Assembly (NCBI RefSeq): GCF_000369065.1
Contig: NZ_KB849800.1
Span: 323,999 to 387,998, forward strand
Length of the DNA: 64,000 nt
DNA from: Acinetobacter haemolyticus CIP 64.3 = MTCC 9819
GTDB lineage: Bacteria > Pseudomonadota > Gammaproteobacteria > Pseudomonadales > Moraxellaceae
Direction of reading: 5' to 3'
In this document: positions 9,088 through 18,717 of the stretch, in pieces
Layout: each line of letters starts with the position of its first letter
Numbering within the stretch: the stretch's first letter is position 1
Program-made: the position numbers and the translations under genes
Notes under the pieces: generated by a model
The model's database searches: none
What the model was told of the DNA's origin: nothing
What the model saw: the letters and a program-made list of their open reading frames with translations, nothing else

Positions 9088-10521
9088 TTATTCTCCTTTC
9101 TTCTGGTCGTTGTTATCGAGGCTTTCATCAACAGCACTCAGCGGACGCATTGGCGTTTTAAAATGACCAACGCCGCCAGAATCTTGGACTGGGGTATGAA
9201 TGAATTGCGGACCTTTGTACATGAGCTTGAGAATGTAATAAATCCCAGTACCAAATACGATGGTGTATACCACCACGAAGATGATTAGGGTAAGGCCAAC
9301 TTGACTTGCAGAAACACTTGATAATGCATCTTCTGTGCGTAATACACCATAGACCACCCAAGGTTGACGACCTAATTCAGTTGTAAACCAACCTGCGAGT
9401 AAGGCGATATAACCTGTCGGTCCCATGATAAGGGCAAATTTATGGAACCATTTTTTCTCATAAATTTGATCTTTCTTGCGGAGGATTAACCCGATCACGG
9501 CAAGTAAAACCATGAGTGTGCCTAGACCCACCATGATGCGAAAACTCCAAAATACCAGCGTTGAATTTGGACGATCTTTGGGTGCAAACTCTTTCAATCC
9601 TTTAACTTCGCCATCAAGACTATGGGTAAGGATCAAGCTTCCAAGATATGGAATACCTACTGCATATTTGGTGGTTTCAGCTTGCATATCGGGAATACCA
9701 AATAGATAAAGCGGCATAGGTTCGTTAACATTGGTTTCCCAATGTCCTTCCATTGCGGCTAGTTTGGCAGGCTGATATTTTAAAGTGTTCAAACCGTGAT
9801 GATCGCCTATGATGACTTGGGCTGGTGCAGCGAATAAGATCATCCACATTGCCATGGAAAATGATTTCTTAACCAATGCGTCTCGACGACCACGTAATAA
9901 ATGCCATGCTGCTGTTGCGGCAACGACTAAAGCAGAAACTAAAAATGCAGCGACAGCCATGTGTGCAAAGCGATAAGGGAATGACGGATTAAATACGATG
10001 GCAAACCAGTCTTTAGGGACAATAATGCCATTTTCTATTGCAAAGCCTTGAGGAGTCTGCATCCAACTATTGGATGATAAAATCCAAAACATGGAAATAC
10101 AGGTACCGATTGCGACCATTAAGGTGGCAAAGAAATGGGCTCTTTCGCTTACACGCCCCCAGCCAAATAGCATGATACCTAGAAACCCAGCTTCCAAGAA
10201 AAAGGCAGACAGCACTTCATAGGTCAGCAGGGGACCAGTGACACTTCCTGCAATGCGTGAAAATTCACTCCAGTTTGTACCGAACTGATAGCTCATCACT
10301 ACACCTGAAACAACCCCCATCCCGAAGGTCACAGCAAAGATTTTGAGCCAATATTTATAGAGATCTTGATAAATCGGATCATGGCTTTTTAGCCATTTCC
10401 ATTCTAAAACGGCAAGAAAACATGCCAGTCCAATCGATGTCGCTGGAAAAATAATATGGAATGAAACAGTAAATGCGAATTGGATACGTGCCAATTCTAA
10501 TGCGGTTAAACCTAAATCCAT
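9088..10521 (-). CDS. cydA: Cytochrome bd-type quinol oxidase subunit I (CioA-like, short Q-loop)
   Basis: A 477-residue haem-binding subunit. The distal-haem His is at about residue 22 (SFHIIFPATSIG), a further haem-ligand His lies in YRFAHMAVAAF, and the conserved GRQPWVVYGVLRT block lies near the C-terminus. The length (under 490) and compact Q-loop are those of the cyanide-insensitive (Cio) branch rather than E. coli CydA (522). The ORF could begin at an adjacent GTG, but the ATG at 10519-10521 is better spaced from GGAGG. It is first gene of the operon with cydB and the DUF2474 gene. Confidence 0.93.
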   Translation of the reverse strand: MDLGLTALELARIQFAFTVSFHIIFPATSIGLACFLAVLEWKWLKSHDPIYQDLYKYWLKIFAVTFGMGVVSGVVMSYQFGTNWSEFSRIAGSVTGPLLTYEVLSAFFLEAGFLGIMLFGWGRVSERAHFFATLMVAIGTCISMFWILSSNSWMQTPQGFAIENGIIVPKDWFAIVFNPSFPYRFAHMAVAAFLVSALVVAATAAWHLLRGRRDALVKKSFSMAMWMILFAAPAQVIIGDHHGLNTLKYQPAKLAAMEGHWETNVNEPMPLYLFGIPDMQAETTKYAVGIPYLGSLILTHSLDGEVKGLKEFAPKDRPNSTLVFWSFRIMVGLGTLMVLLAVIGLILRKKDQIYEKKWFHKFALIMGPTGYIALLAGWFTTELGRQPWVVYGVLRTEDALSSVSASQVGLTLIIFVVVYTIVFGTGIYYILKLMYKGPQFIHTPVQDSGGVGHFKTPMRPLSAVDESLDNNDQKKGE

Positions 10522-10674
10522 CACGAAGCCTCCGATACCGATCGAAACGGTTGTTGAAGAACATTGAGATACAGAGATTTATTTGCGATAAAAATCGCCA
10601 GTTTTTGCTGCCAAACAACAAAACAAGTTTGAAAAAACATGGATTACTCACTTTTCAATAAATAGTTCTAAACG

Positions 10675-11133
10675 CTAATTAATTGAAAAATAGAGTGGTG
10701 GAGCTCGACCTTGGGGCAGAAGGAAAAGACGTTGTAAATCAAAAAAGAAGCTAAGGAAAAGCTGTTGCAAGTGAACATAACGCACTTGTATACGGACAAA
10801 GACTTCTTGAATACCTAATGTCGGCGGTACAACCAATTGTCCATAGAAAAAACAGAATGGGCATTGATGGTTAATATCATGCTGATGGGTATGATCGATG
10901 GCATCAGATGTGACATGATCAACTGTGCTGGCATGATGATGCTCAGAATGAGATCGAGAAACGATGGATGAGTTTTGTGTACCGTGATGATGTCGAGATT
11001 GGGATGACAGATGCACAACAGTCTCACAAGCTGGAGAAATTTGAAACTTCTCTGGCAAAAGAGGCTGCAGAAAAACAGCAAGTTGTAGTGTGATGGTTGC
11101 AAAAGCAAACCATATCCCAAGTCGATGTATCAA
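10675..11133 (-). CDS. DUF2946-like histidine-rich protein
   Basis: A 152-residue protein with an N-terminal hydrophobic segment, probably a signal or anchor. A central region is rich in histidine (HHHGTQ, SEHHHAS, HTHQHDINH), followed by a CPFC motif and a C-terminal RAPPL block. The CxxC and RAPP motifs match DUF2946 proteins, which are often found near copper or metal uptake genes. A metal-related role is plausible but not shown here. It is a single gene; 11134-11339 upstream shows no other feature. Confidence 0.65.
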   Translation of the reverse strand: MIHRLGIWFAFATITLQLAVFLQPLLPEKFQISPACETVVHLSSQSRHHHGTQNSSIVSRSHSEHHHASTVDHVTSDAIDHTHQHDINHQCPFCFFYGQLVVPPTLGIQEVFVRIQVRYVHLQQLFLSFFFDLQRLFLLPQGRAPPLYFSIN

Positions 11134-11339
11134 AACCGCTCTCTACATTGGATATTTACTGACCCTGTTCATAAATTGGCTTTTGAGCTTGGTTTATGAG
11201 TGTAAGTTCTCTTTGATCATACATCCAAATGATAAAAAAAGCTTTAGACTGTGAGGAATATTTTGCTTTTATATTTTTATGTCAAATAATTAACGTTATC
11301 TAATAAGTGTTTGAACAGAAAAGTGATCTAAGTGCGTAA

Positions 11340-12041
11340 TCAAAGTGGATGAACATTAAATAGTGAACCGATCCAACTTGAGAACAGCATGGCTAAAATC
11401 CCCCAGATGGTAATCCTTAAGCTGCTTTTCAACATCGATGTTCTTGCAACATAACCTGAAAGTGCACCTAACAATGCTAAAGACAAAATACCTGTGAACA
11501 TAACGGTTTGCGAGACATAATTTTCAGCGCTGAGTAAAATAGCGAGCATCGGTAATGCTGCACCACACGAAAAGGCAGCGGCAGAAGACAGTGCAGCCTG
11601 AATAGGATTTGCAGCAGTATTTTCATGAATACCGATTTCATCTCTTGCGTGTGCAGCAAGTGCATCATGTGCAGTGAGTTGAGTTGCAACTTGTAATGCT
11701 AACTGTGTGTCTAATCCTCTAGCAATATAAATTTGGGTCAGTTCATTTAATTCAGCTTGTGGGTTTTTCTTGAGTTCTCTTGCTTCAAACTTTAAATCAG
11801 CCTTTTCAATATCCTCTTGAGATTTTACAGAAACATATTCGCCAGCAGCCATTGATGTTGCACCAGCAATTAAGCCTGCTATGCAAGTGACTAATAATGT
11901 CTGGTTATGTGCACCACTCGCTGCCATTCCCATAACTAAACTGGTGACGGAAATAATGCCATCATTTGCACCCAAGACGGCAGCTCTTAACCAACCTGAT
12001 CGTTGAATCACATGAGGTTCTGTATGATGTGAAAATGACAT
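11340..12041 (-). CDS. VIT1/CCC1 family Fe2+/Mn2+ transporter
   Basis: A 233-residue membrane protein beginning with the family signature SGWLRAAVLGANDGIISVTSLVMGMAASG. A cytoplasmic metal-binding segment rich in Glu/Asp follows (AGEYVSVKSQEDIEKADL and on). Four further helices complete the five-helix VIT fold. Members move Fe2+ or Mn2+ out of the cytoplasm. Substrate is inferred from the family. It is transcribed divergently from the polysaccharide porin gene with a 220-bp AT-rich gap. Confidence 0.9.
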   Translation of the reverse strand: MSFSHHTEPHVIQRSGWLRAAVLGANDGIISVTSLVMGMAASGAHNQTLLVTCIAGLIAGATSMAAGEYVSVKSQEDIEKADLKFEARELKKNPQAELNELTQIYIARGLDTQLALQVATQLTAHDALAAHARDEIGIHENTAANPIQAALSSAAAFSCGAALPMLAILLSAENYVSQTVMFTGILSLALLGALSGYVARTSMLKSSLRITIWGILAMLFSSWIGSLFNVHPL

Positions 12042-12261
12042 AGTTGTGCTCTTTGATGAAAAGTTAAAAAGTGTTTGTTTTCTTATGCGGCATACTATTT
12101 TTATCTATGATTCATATGCTGAATCGATTTATAAAATAACGTATTTTAACGACATGATAACAATGATTTAGTTATAATGTGTGAATAAATTAACATTTTA
12201 AATTGATTTAAGCTGACGATTATATCCACTTATAACTGGCAATATTTACTTGAGATATGTG

Positions 12262-13476
12262 ATGAAAAAATCAAAAAAACAATTACTCAGTCATACCTTG
12301 TTTACGTTAAGCCTTTTGTTTCCATTACAAGCGGTTATGAGTGCTGAAGCTGATTTCGTAAAAGAAGGTGATGCAGCTTATAAACCTGGCAATCCAATTT
12401 ATGATCGATGGGATCAGTTTTATAAATTAGAACAACAGCAGCCAGAGCAGGCGGAAAAAATTCTGCTCGAACTTGCAGCACTTACCCCACAAGATATTAA
12501 AGTGTGGAAAAGTCTGACTTATTTACAAATTCGTTTGAATAAACAAGATCAGGCTTTACACAGCGTTCGTAAAGCATCGCAACTTGCACCTCAGGATGAT
12601 CAACTTAAGCTACAAGAAGCATATTTGTTGAATCAACTGAAGAGAGATAGAGAAGCTTTACCAATATTCAAAATGCTGGCTCAGTCAAATGATGTAGAAA
12701 TCGCAACTAAAGCGCAGCAAGCAGTACAGAATTTAAGTGGTGGGACAGTCAAACCTGTATTCAAAGATATTTATTTTGCACCGTCTTATGAGTCGCGTTA
12801 CGACGATTTTATTTTTCCGTTAAAAATGCGTTATGGACGTAATTTGGACAATGGTCGTGCACAGGTTTATGGCTTTATGAATCTAAATCGTGATACTAAA
12901 TCACGTGGTGGCGTTCGACCTGAAATCATTGATGAGAATGCGGTGACGGTTGGTGTAGGGGCAAATTATCAGCCTTGGCTAAGTATACCGGTTAGAGCCT
13001 ATTTAGAATTAGGTGGTAGTTATGACTTAATTGATCGTAATCGAGATAAGTTCCGTGAGAGTGTTGTTGGCGGTGTAACAGGTTATCAAGAATGGTACGC
13101 AAATCCGAGTGTAGAAAATCGCACGGTTTGGAATGATTATTTCACCGACCTGTATGGTAACGTGGCTAGTTATTCACGTGAAGATTATAACGTCATTGCA
13201 GATTTAAGATTACGCTCAGGTTTTAATGTTTACCGAGGTGAAACGGGAACTGTACAAGCCTATGCCAAATTACATGCTTTGGCAGATTCTGAAGGTGAGA
13301 ATTATAATAATTTATTTGAATACGGTGCTGGTGTTGCGTGGCAACCGTTTAATTATGTGCCTGTAAAAGTACGTGTAGAGCGTTTATATGGCCACTATTT
13401 CAAAGATGCATTGGCGAATGGACAAGATCGTTATAACAACACTCGAACGGAACTGGTATTTTATAAGAGTTTCTAA
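12262..13476 (+). CDS. TPR plus outer-membrane beta-barrel protein of polysaccharide export type
   Basis: A 404-residue protein with a signal peptide (MKKSKKQLL..., cleaved near AVMSA), TPR-like helices at about 35-165, then a beta-rich C-terminus ending in Phe (VFYKSF), typical of outer-membrane barrels. The layout resembles BcsC- or NfrA-type export porins, where periplasmic TPRs bind the synthase complex and the barrel releases the polymer. The ATG at 12262 fits the signal peptide. A TTG four codons earlier is also open. It faces the polysaccharide operon convergently, which supports a shared role. The exact polymer is unknown. Confidence 0.6.
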   Translation: MKKSKKQLLSHTLFTLSLLFPLQAVMSAEADFVKEGDAAYKPGNPIYDRWDQFYKLEQQQPEQAEKILLELAALTPQDIKVWKSLTYLQIRLNKQDQALHSVRKASQLAPQDDQLKLQEAYLLNQLKRDREALPIFKMLAQSNDVEIATKAQQAVQNLSGGTVKPVFKDIYFAPSYESRYDDFIFPLKMRYGRNLDNGRAQVYGFMNLNRDTKSRGGVRPEIIDENAVTVGVGANYQPWLSIPVRAYLELGGSYDLIDRNRDKFRESVVGGVTGYQEWYANPSVENRTVWNDYFTDLYGNVASYSREDYNVIADLRLRSGFNVYRGETGTVQAYAKLHALADSEGENYNNLFEYGAGVAWQPFNYVPVKVRVERLYGHYFKDALANGQDRYNNTRTELVFYKSF

Positions 13477-13481
13477 GATCT

Positions 13482-13514
13482 AGGCTGTCTTAGTGAAGAA
13501 ACAGCCTTGTTTTA
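13482..13514 (+). terminator. Terminator after the TPR/barrel gene
   Basis: An AGGCTGT/ACAGCCT stem followed by TGTTTT. It overlaps the end of the convergent gene. Confidence 0.6.
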
Positions 13515-14393
13515 TGAGCGATATTTAAGCTTATACCATAAGGCAATCATATAGACATTGATACGGCTCATATAGTGGGGGCCATCAAAGATATAAACTT
13601 TTTGTCCCTCGTACGCTTTCAATTGTTGGATAATTTCCCAAGGATATGCAGCTCGAAAGTGTCCATTTTTGGTTGCTCGAAATGCTTCTAAAACAATAGT
13701 AATTTTATCTTTACCAAATTCATGTTGCAGCTCATCTAATATGATCCTTGCTTGTTCAGGTGAACGAGTGCCAACACCAACGCCATCTTGAAAAAAAACA
13801 TTGGTCTGCTCAGGCAACCAACTTTTTAACCATACATCGTAATGTGTTGGCATTTCATCTGCGCTATAAATGCTCACCCATAAAGGTTTTGGAAGTTGCG
13901 TTAAAGCTTGACCTAATATTCCTACACCTAACCAAGTTGGATCGGCCTCAACTGGAAAATAATATCCTTTGAGTGGGATCGATTGAGTATGTGCAATCAG
14001 TTGTTTAGAGTTTTGAGCAAGCAACATGACTTGAGAGCGCGCCAGCTTTTCATCATATTCGCCTGCTAAACCTAGAATAATCTCCGATGCCCACGCATTT
14101 TGGTTTAGCTGTTGAAGATTTATATTTTTATCCCACTTTACAAAGCCAGTATCATGATCAAACCAAGATTTGGATTGAACAATTGACCATTGTGGAACAA
14201 ATGTAGAAACCCCGAGTAGGTTCCAGTTGCCTTTGGGTGGGGTGGTAGCTAAATCTGGTTGCCAAAAAATTCCTTCAATATGAGCAGGCTGCATTTCAGA
14301 TTGAGAAAAATGTATGCAGCCGCCCAAAAAAATTATGGTTGAAAAAAAGAAAATAATAATGAGTTTGAAATTATTCTGCCTTATTTTTAGCAT
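13512..14393 (-). CDS. Putative lipoprotein, DUF4434-like (TIM-barrel glycoside-hydrolase-like)
   Basis: A 293-residue protein. An N-terminal hydrophobic stretch ends in a lipobox-like LGGC at residues 23-26, so it is probably an outer-membrane or periplasmic lipoprotein. The body resembles DUF4434 or glycoside-hydrolase-like barrels: a WSIVQSKSWF segment, alternating beta-alpha units, FFQDGVGVG, and a late IVLEAFRAT with a candidate acidic residue. It overlaps the end of the BcsB-like gene by 23 bases, so it belongs to that operon and may trim or process the polymer. The hydrolase idea is inference. I am sure of the gene, less of the family. Confidence 0.55.
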   Translation of the reverse strand: MLKIRQNNFKLIIIFFFSTIIFLGGCIHFSQSEMQPAHIEGIFWQPDLATTPPKGNWNLLGVSTFVPQWSIVQSKSWFDHDTGFVKWDKNINLQQLNQNAWASEIILGLAGEYDEKLARSQVMLLAQNSKQLIAHTQSIPLKGYYFPVEADPTWLGVGILGQALTQLPKPLWVSIYSADEMPTHYDVWLKSWLPEQTNVFFQDGVGVGTRSPEQARIILDELQHEFGKDKITIVLEAFRATKNGHFRAAYPWEIIQQLKAYEGQKVYIFDGPHYMSRINVYMIALWYKLKYRS

Positions 14394-16195
14394 TCGGTTT
14401 TTTTCGCCAGTACCAAAGCAAGATTGCCAAAATCATAATAGCAGAAATGATAAGCACCAAGATAAAGAAAGATGACTGCTGAACCAGAGGTGCTTTTTGA
14501 TTACCGACAATAATTTTTTGTAAAGTAAAGACTTGACCGTTCTGTGTCACCAAGATTTTACTGGCGTTATTGGGAATATTTTGTTGAATTTTCTCCCAAA
14601 ACTTCGTGAAGTTTTGAGCGCCATCAATGGAGTCCGTCAAAACATCAAAACGTTGTTCATGAAAACGCACTAAAAAACCCTTAGCCGCAGCAGGTGCATA
14701 AACAGTATCTCGATGCATAGAGACTTGCTGGCGATAAATATTAGGATTGACTTGAACATTAATTAATTCGGGCTTTGCTGGGTCAAATTTGACGAAATTC
14801 AATGGCAATGGATCATTGGTCAGTAGCATTCGTTTTGCTGTTTGACTCAAAATTAGCGCAATTTCTAAACTACCAGGTTCGCCATCAATCGCAATGGTTG
14901 GATGTGTGGCAAATGCCATCGATAGTGATGCCACACCATTTTTGAGTTTATGTGGTAATTTGACCGTGGATTTCTCAGTATCAATCCATAAAGAGCCTTT
15001 TGCTGTAGGTAAACATTGTGAGTTTACGATCACAGAATTTTCGAGTTTTAAGTGAAATGATGTGCTATTTGAAATGGTTTTTGCGAAATAGTTAAATTGA
15101 CGATTTACAGGGTCAGAATCTAATTCTGCAGTTTTCAGACTACCTGCCAATCCACCATCAATCCAAGTGGTGATATTAGAGCCTTCTAATAAGCCACTCT
15201 GGACGCGTAACGCAATTTGTCCTTGCAAAATATCTGTAGGTTGCCAAACAGCAGGGAAGTTGAGGAACAGGTTTCTTTCAGCTTGGTTGAGTCGAAAATC
15301 ACTGATGCCTAAATCCGCCAATGTTTTAATCTGTTTGATTTTTGCCCATGTTGGTGCTGCAAGTTTATCGGGTAGAAACGTGGCAGAAGTATTGAGTTGC
15401 TCTAAGTAATTTGGATTGAGTAATCCGTTAATTGCTGAGACTAGTTTTTGAGGGTGATCATATTTAATTTGCAAAGTTGGCACATTATTTTCAGAACTAA
15501 TCTGAACTAAAGTACCTTGAGATAGCGGTGTAGGCGATTTTGAAATTTCAATTAAGAAATCGGCGGCTTGGCCAGTTGGTGGATTTTGTTCATACCATTG
15601 GACAGGGGTAACAGATCCCCATGCGTTCATGAGACGACCGAGCATCGATGCTTCATTGACATTGGCAGGGTTGAATTTGAGTACGCCTACGAATGGTGTA
15701 GGTCTGACAATTTGTGGATTAAATAAGGCATCGGGCAGATCTTTTAAACGATAGACTGGTCGATGTCGTGCATAGTCAATTTTTGAGTTACTTAAATACG
15801 TGACTTGATCAATATCTTCGCTACAGAAGGTTGTACGATCAGCAGCTGGCGAGGTTCGGGGTGAATATTGCTGTAAAATAAAGTCTAAGCGATGAAAACC
15901 ACTATCAGCAGCGGGAATATTAAATTCCAGTTTACCATCACCGTTTAACACAGTGTTATAAATCAACTTATCATCATATTTCACCAGTAAAGTAGTGAAA
16001 TGTTCAGTCGAATAATCGCTGCTAAAACGAATACTTTGCCACTCAGAACCCTTACCTACATAGAAGTAGTGTGGCTCGATCGTGTATTTGTTTGACGTAT
16101 TAATATTATCAAATTTCCATGTATTCCAAGAATCTGCTAGAGCAAATACGGGCAAAGAGAGAGTGTAAGCGTCCGCTGAATCCCATACCTATTTT

Positions 16196-17779
16196 TTAAT
16201 TCGATTTAGGTTTCCAGCAGTGCGGCAGCAATTCTTCAATTTGGGTCACTTTGTGTGTCGGTAACCTTTTCAGCACATCACTTAAATAGGCATACGGATC
16301 CAAGCCATTCAGCTTTGCTGACTGGATTAAAGTCATGATGTTTGCCGCTCGCTGACCACTGCGCAGCGAACCTGCAAACAGCCAGTTCTTGCGTCCCAAC
16401 GCCCAGGGACGCATCTGATTCTCTACCCAATTGTTGCATATCGGTAGATTGCCATCATCCAGATAGCGGCTTAAGGCTGGCCAACGCTTCAGAGTGTAAT
16501 TGATAGCCTTGGCGGTGGGAGAACTCGATGGCACTGTCAGATGATGTTGGTTGAGCCATTCATATAGTTGTTGCATCACTGGTTGACTATGCTGTTGTCG
16601 GTATTCGCGGCGGTCTTCCGCTGTACCATCGGTCTTTTTCCTGAGTTCTGCTTCTATCGCATACAGTTTCTGAATCAGCACTAAGGCCTGTTCAGCAACC
16701 TGACTTTTCCCAGTTACATGCAGTTCATGGAATTTACGACGTGCATGGGCCATGCACCCCACCTCAATCACCTGGCCTGATTTAAAACGTGCTTTATAAC
16801 CACTGTAATCATCACAGACTAGATAGCCCTGCCAGCCTTTCAAGAACTCTTCAGCATGCTGGCCTGAACGACTATCCTGAAAGTCATAGATCACCGCCTG
16901 AACTGGATTATACTGTGTGGTGGCATAGGCCCAGACATAACCTTTCTTCGGTTTTTTATTATTCTCACCCATCCGCATGATGGTGACCGGTGTTTCATCT
17001 GCATGCAGCACCCGCTGTTGCAGCACCACCTCTTTTAAGGCATTGGCCAGAGGTTCCAGTTCTACACCGCAGCGACCTATCCAGTCAGATAAAGTGGATC
17101 TGGACAGATCAATGCCAGCCCGCTGATAGATCAGGCGCTGACGGTACAGCGGCAAATGATCGGCATACTTCGATACCAGCACATGGCTGAGCAATTCAGG
17201 TGAAGCAATGCCTTTATCAATCACATAGGCGGGCATCGCTTGCTGAGTTAGAGTGTCACACTGATCACAGACCCATTTACCACGCACATGCTGTTCCTTA
17301 TAGAACTGTGCCGGTCTGAAATGCAGTTTTTCACTGACATCTTCGCCGATACGACGGAGTTGGCAGCCACAAGCACATTGGGTTGATGCAGGTTCATGCT
17401 CAATACGGATGGTGTGTAGATGATCTGGCAGTGGTCGACGTTTAGGTTTATTGGTTTTGGCTTTCTGTGTCGCTGCATTGGTTTTATCTGCATTTAGCCG
17501 TTCCAGTTCTAGATCAACCGCGGCAATATCTTCTTCAACCGCTTCATCCCACAGATGGATTTGTTTTGCCGTTAAGTGTTCATTCTTTTGGGCGAATTTG
17601 TGCTTTTTAAACAGCGCCAGTTCATGCTCGTATTTTTGATTGAGAATAGAAAGATGTTGAACTTTGGCATCCAATTGTTGGTTTGATTGTGCTAGAGACT
17701 GATGCTGCAGCGCCAACTGCCTGGTGAATTCCAGCAGTTGTTCATGGGTCAGTTGGCTTAAGTCAGGCAGCGTATTCAT
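16196..17779 (-). CDS. tnpC: IS66 family transposase TnpC
   Basis: A 527-residue DDE transposase. It has an N-terminal coiled-coil or leucine-rich region (about 1-55), a Cys-rich zinc-binding segment (QCACGCQLRR ... CDQCD), and the catalytic domain with ADETPV, CDDYSGY and, late, ENQMRPWALGRKNW (DDE residues). Full length for the family, so probably active. Confidence 0.95.
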   Translation of the reverse strand: MNTLPDLSQLTHEQLLEFTRQLALQHQSLAQSNQQLDAKVQHLSILNQKYEHELALFKKHKFAQKNEHLTAKQIHLWDEAVEEDIAAVDLELERLNADKTNAATQKAKTNKPKRRPLPDHLHTIRIEHEPASTQCACGCQLRRIGEDVSEKLHFRPAQFYKEQHVRGKWVCDQCDTLTQQAMPAYVIDKGIASPELLSHVLVSKYADHLPLYRQRLIYQRAGIDLSRSTLSDWIGRCGVELEPLANALKEVVLQQRVLHADETPVTIMRMGENNKKPKKGYVWAYATTQYNPVQAVIYDFQDSRSGQHAEEFLKGWQGYLVCDDYSGYKARFKSGQVIEVGCMAHARRKFHELHVTGKSQVAEQALVLIQKLYAIEAELRKKTDGTAEDRREYRQQHSQPVMQQLYEWLNQHHLTVPSSSPTAKAINYTLKRWPALSRYLDDGNLPICNNWVENQMRPWALGRKNWLFAGSLRSGQRAANIMTLIQSAKLNGLDPYAYLSDVLKRLPTHKVTQIEELLPHCWKPKSN

Positions 17780-17853
17780 GACCGCAGTATGCCTGAGGTC
17801 ATGAGAAGAATGAAATAGAACGTTTGGAGAATAGCAGAATGGTCGAGCCTGGT

Positions 17854-18189
17854 TTAAAGCATCGTCACCACCTGCTGTCGTCCAATGCGCTGCCAGGGCA
17901 AACCTTGGATCAGTGCCTGTAACTGTTCCGGGCTGAGGGCCACGGTTTCACCTTGGTGAACTTGAGCCCAGTGAAATTTGCCCTGTTCCAGCCGCCGGGC
18001 ACACAGCCAGATGCCCAATCCATCATGTACCAGCACTTTCATGCGATGGCCACGTTTATTACAGAACAGGTAAGCACAATGCGGTTTGATGTAGCCAAAG
18101 GCTCTCACCACCTGAGCCATGGTCGTATCCATACCTGCACGCATGTCCATGGGCTGAGTAGACAACCAGATTTCATCAATGCGGATCAT
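17854..18189 (-). CDS. tnpB: IS66 accessory protein TnpB
   Basis: A 111-residue IS66 Orf2-type protein with PMDMRAGMDT, YLFCNKRGHRMKVLVHD and GIWLCARRLEQGKF blocks. The ATG at 18187-18189 overlaps the tnpA stop by four bases (ATGA), indicating coupled translation. It is required with TnpA and TnpC for IS66 transposition. The biochemical role is not well defined. Confidence 0.93.
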   Translation of the reverse strand: MIRIDEIWLSTQPMDMRAGMDTTMAQVVRAFGYIKPHCAYLFCNKRGHRMKVLVHDGLGIWLCARRLEQGKFHWAQVHQGETVALSPEQLQALIQGLPWQRIGRQQVVTML

Positions 18190-18569
18190 GTTGCAAGTGC
18201 CTTGAGTAATTCTGCCAAGGCAGGTATTTCTGATGTCTGCCATTTTAGCTGAATATCATTATTCGTATGAGGCACGGTGATACACAACGTGATCCTCTCA
18301 TCAATAGGTTGGCTGATTGCAGCAGTGTAAGGCAAAGCAATAAATGCTGGATTCACATGAGTAGGATCCTGCACGGCACCCTCATGATGGCTGAAGATCC
18401 TGATCCAACGACTGACAAGGTTGGCATTAATACTATGTTGCAGTGCGACCGAAGCGATCGAGGTATTAGGATTTTTGCAGGCATTGACAATACTGAGTTT
18501 GAATTCTTTGCTGTATTTTCGGCGTTTTTTAGCAACAGGAGGTGTTGCTGAATATATATCCATGTTCAT
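18186..18569 (-). CDS. tnpA: IS66 accessory protein TnpA
   Basis: A 127-residue basic protein with an N-terminal helix-turn-helix (KYSKEFKLSIVNACKN ... NLVSRWIRIF). A 7-bp hairpin (CCCACTT/AGGTGGG, about 18579-18598) sits just upstream of its start. The same gene occurs, apparently identical, in the mini-element at 21895-22278. Confidence 0.93.
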   Translation of the reverse strand: MNMDIYSATPPVAKKRRKYSKEFKLSIVNACKNPNTSIASVALQHSINANLVSRWIRIFSHHEGAVQDPTHVNPAFIALPYTAAISQPIDERITLCITVPHTNNDIQLKWQTSEIPALAELLKALAT

Positions 18570-18717
18570 GGATTAAGTCCCCACTTGTTTTTAGGTGGGA
18601 ACTAAATTAAGGCTTATAGGATCGCTTGGTAAGGCTGTGTTAGCCGGATGCTTACGAGAGAGTCGCACTTGCTAACAGAATTTTGAAAACAGGATGGTTG
18701 AGTCGATTTTTTTTCAT

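Larger units (their letters stand above)
16165..18655 (-). mobile_element. Complete IS66-family insertion sequence (2491 bp)
   Basis: The ends begin GTAAGCGTCCG (left) and GTAAGCATCCG (right, on the minus strand), the 5'-GTAA start usual for IS66. Perfect 8-bp direct repeats GAGAGAGT flank it (16157-16164 and 18656-18663), the duplication length known for this family. It carries tnpA, tnpB and tnpC in the usual order, all on the minus strand. The intact duplication indicates direct insertion here. Confidence 0.95.
14371..18717 (-). pseudogene. BcsB-like polysaccharide synthase periplasmic subunit, interrupted by IS66
   Basis: Removing the IS66 element (16165-18655) and one copy of the 8-bp duplication gives one frame of about 615 residues. 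It starts at the ATG at 18715-18717, directly after the synthase stop, with a textbook signal peptide (MKKNRLNHPVFKILLASATL, then SLPVFALA). The rest is a BcsB-like (PF03170-type) periplasmic protein ending with one C-terminal membrane helix and a basic tail. The insertion falls in signal-peptide codons 19-21, so the large 3' part (14371-16155) has no secretion signal and only a TTG as a potential restart. In BcsAB-type systems this subunit anchors the synthase and guides the growing chain, so polymer production is probably lost unless IS-borne transcription and restart rescue it. Confidence 0.85.

Noticed and set aside
16153..16155. TTG as a true start of the BcsB-like gene
   Set aside because: It lies inside signal-peptide codons that continue upstream of the IS in frame; starting here would leave no secretion signal.
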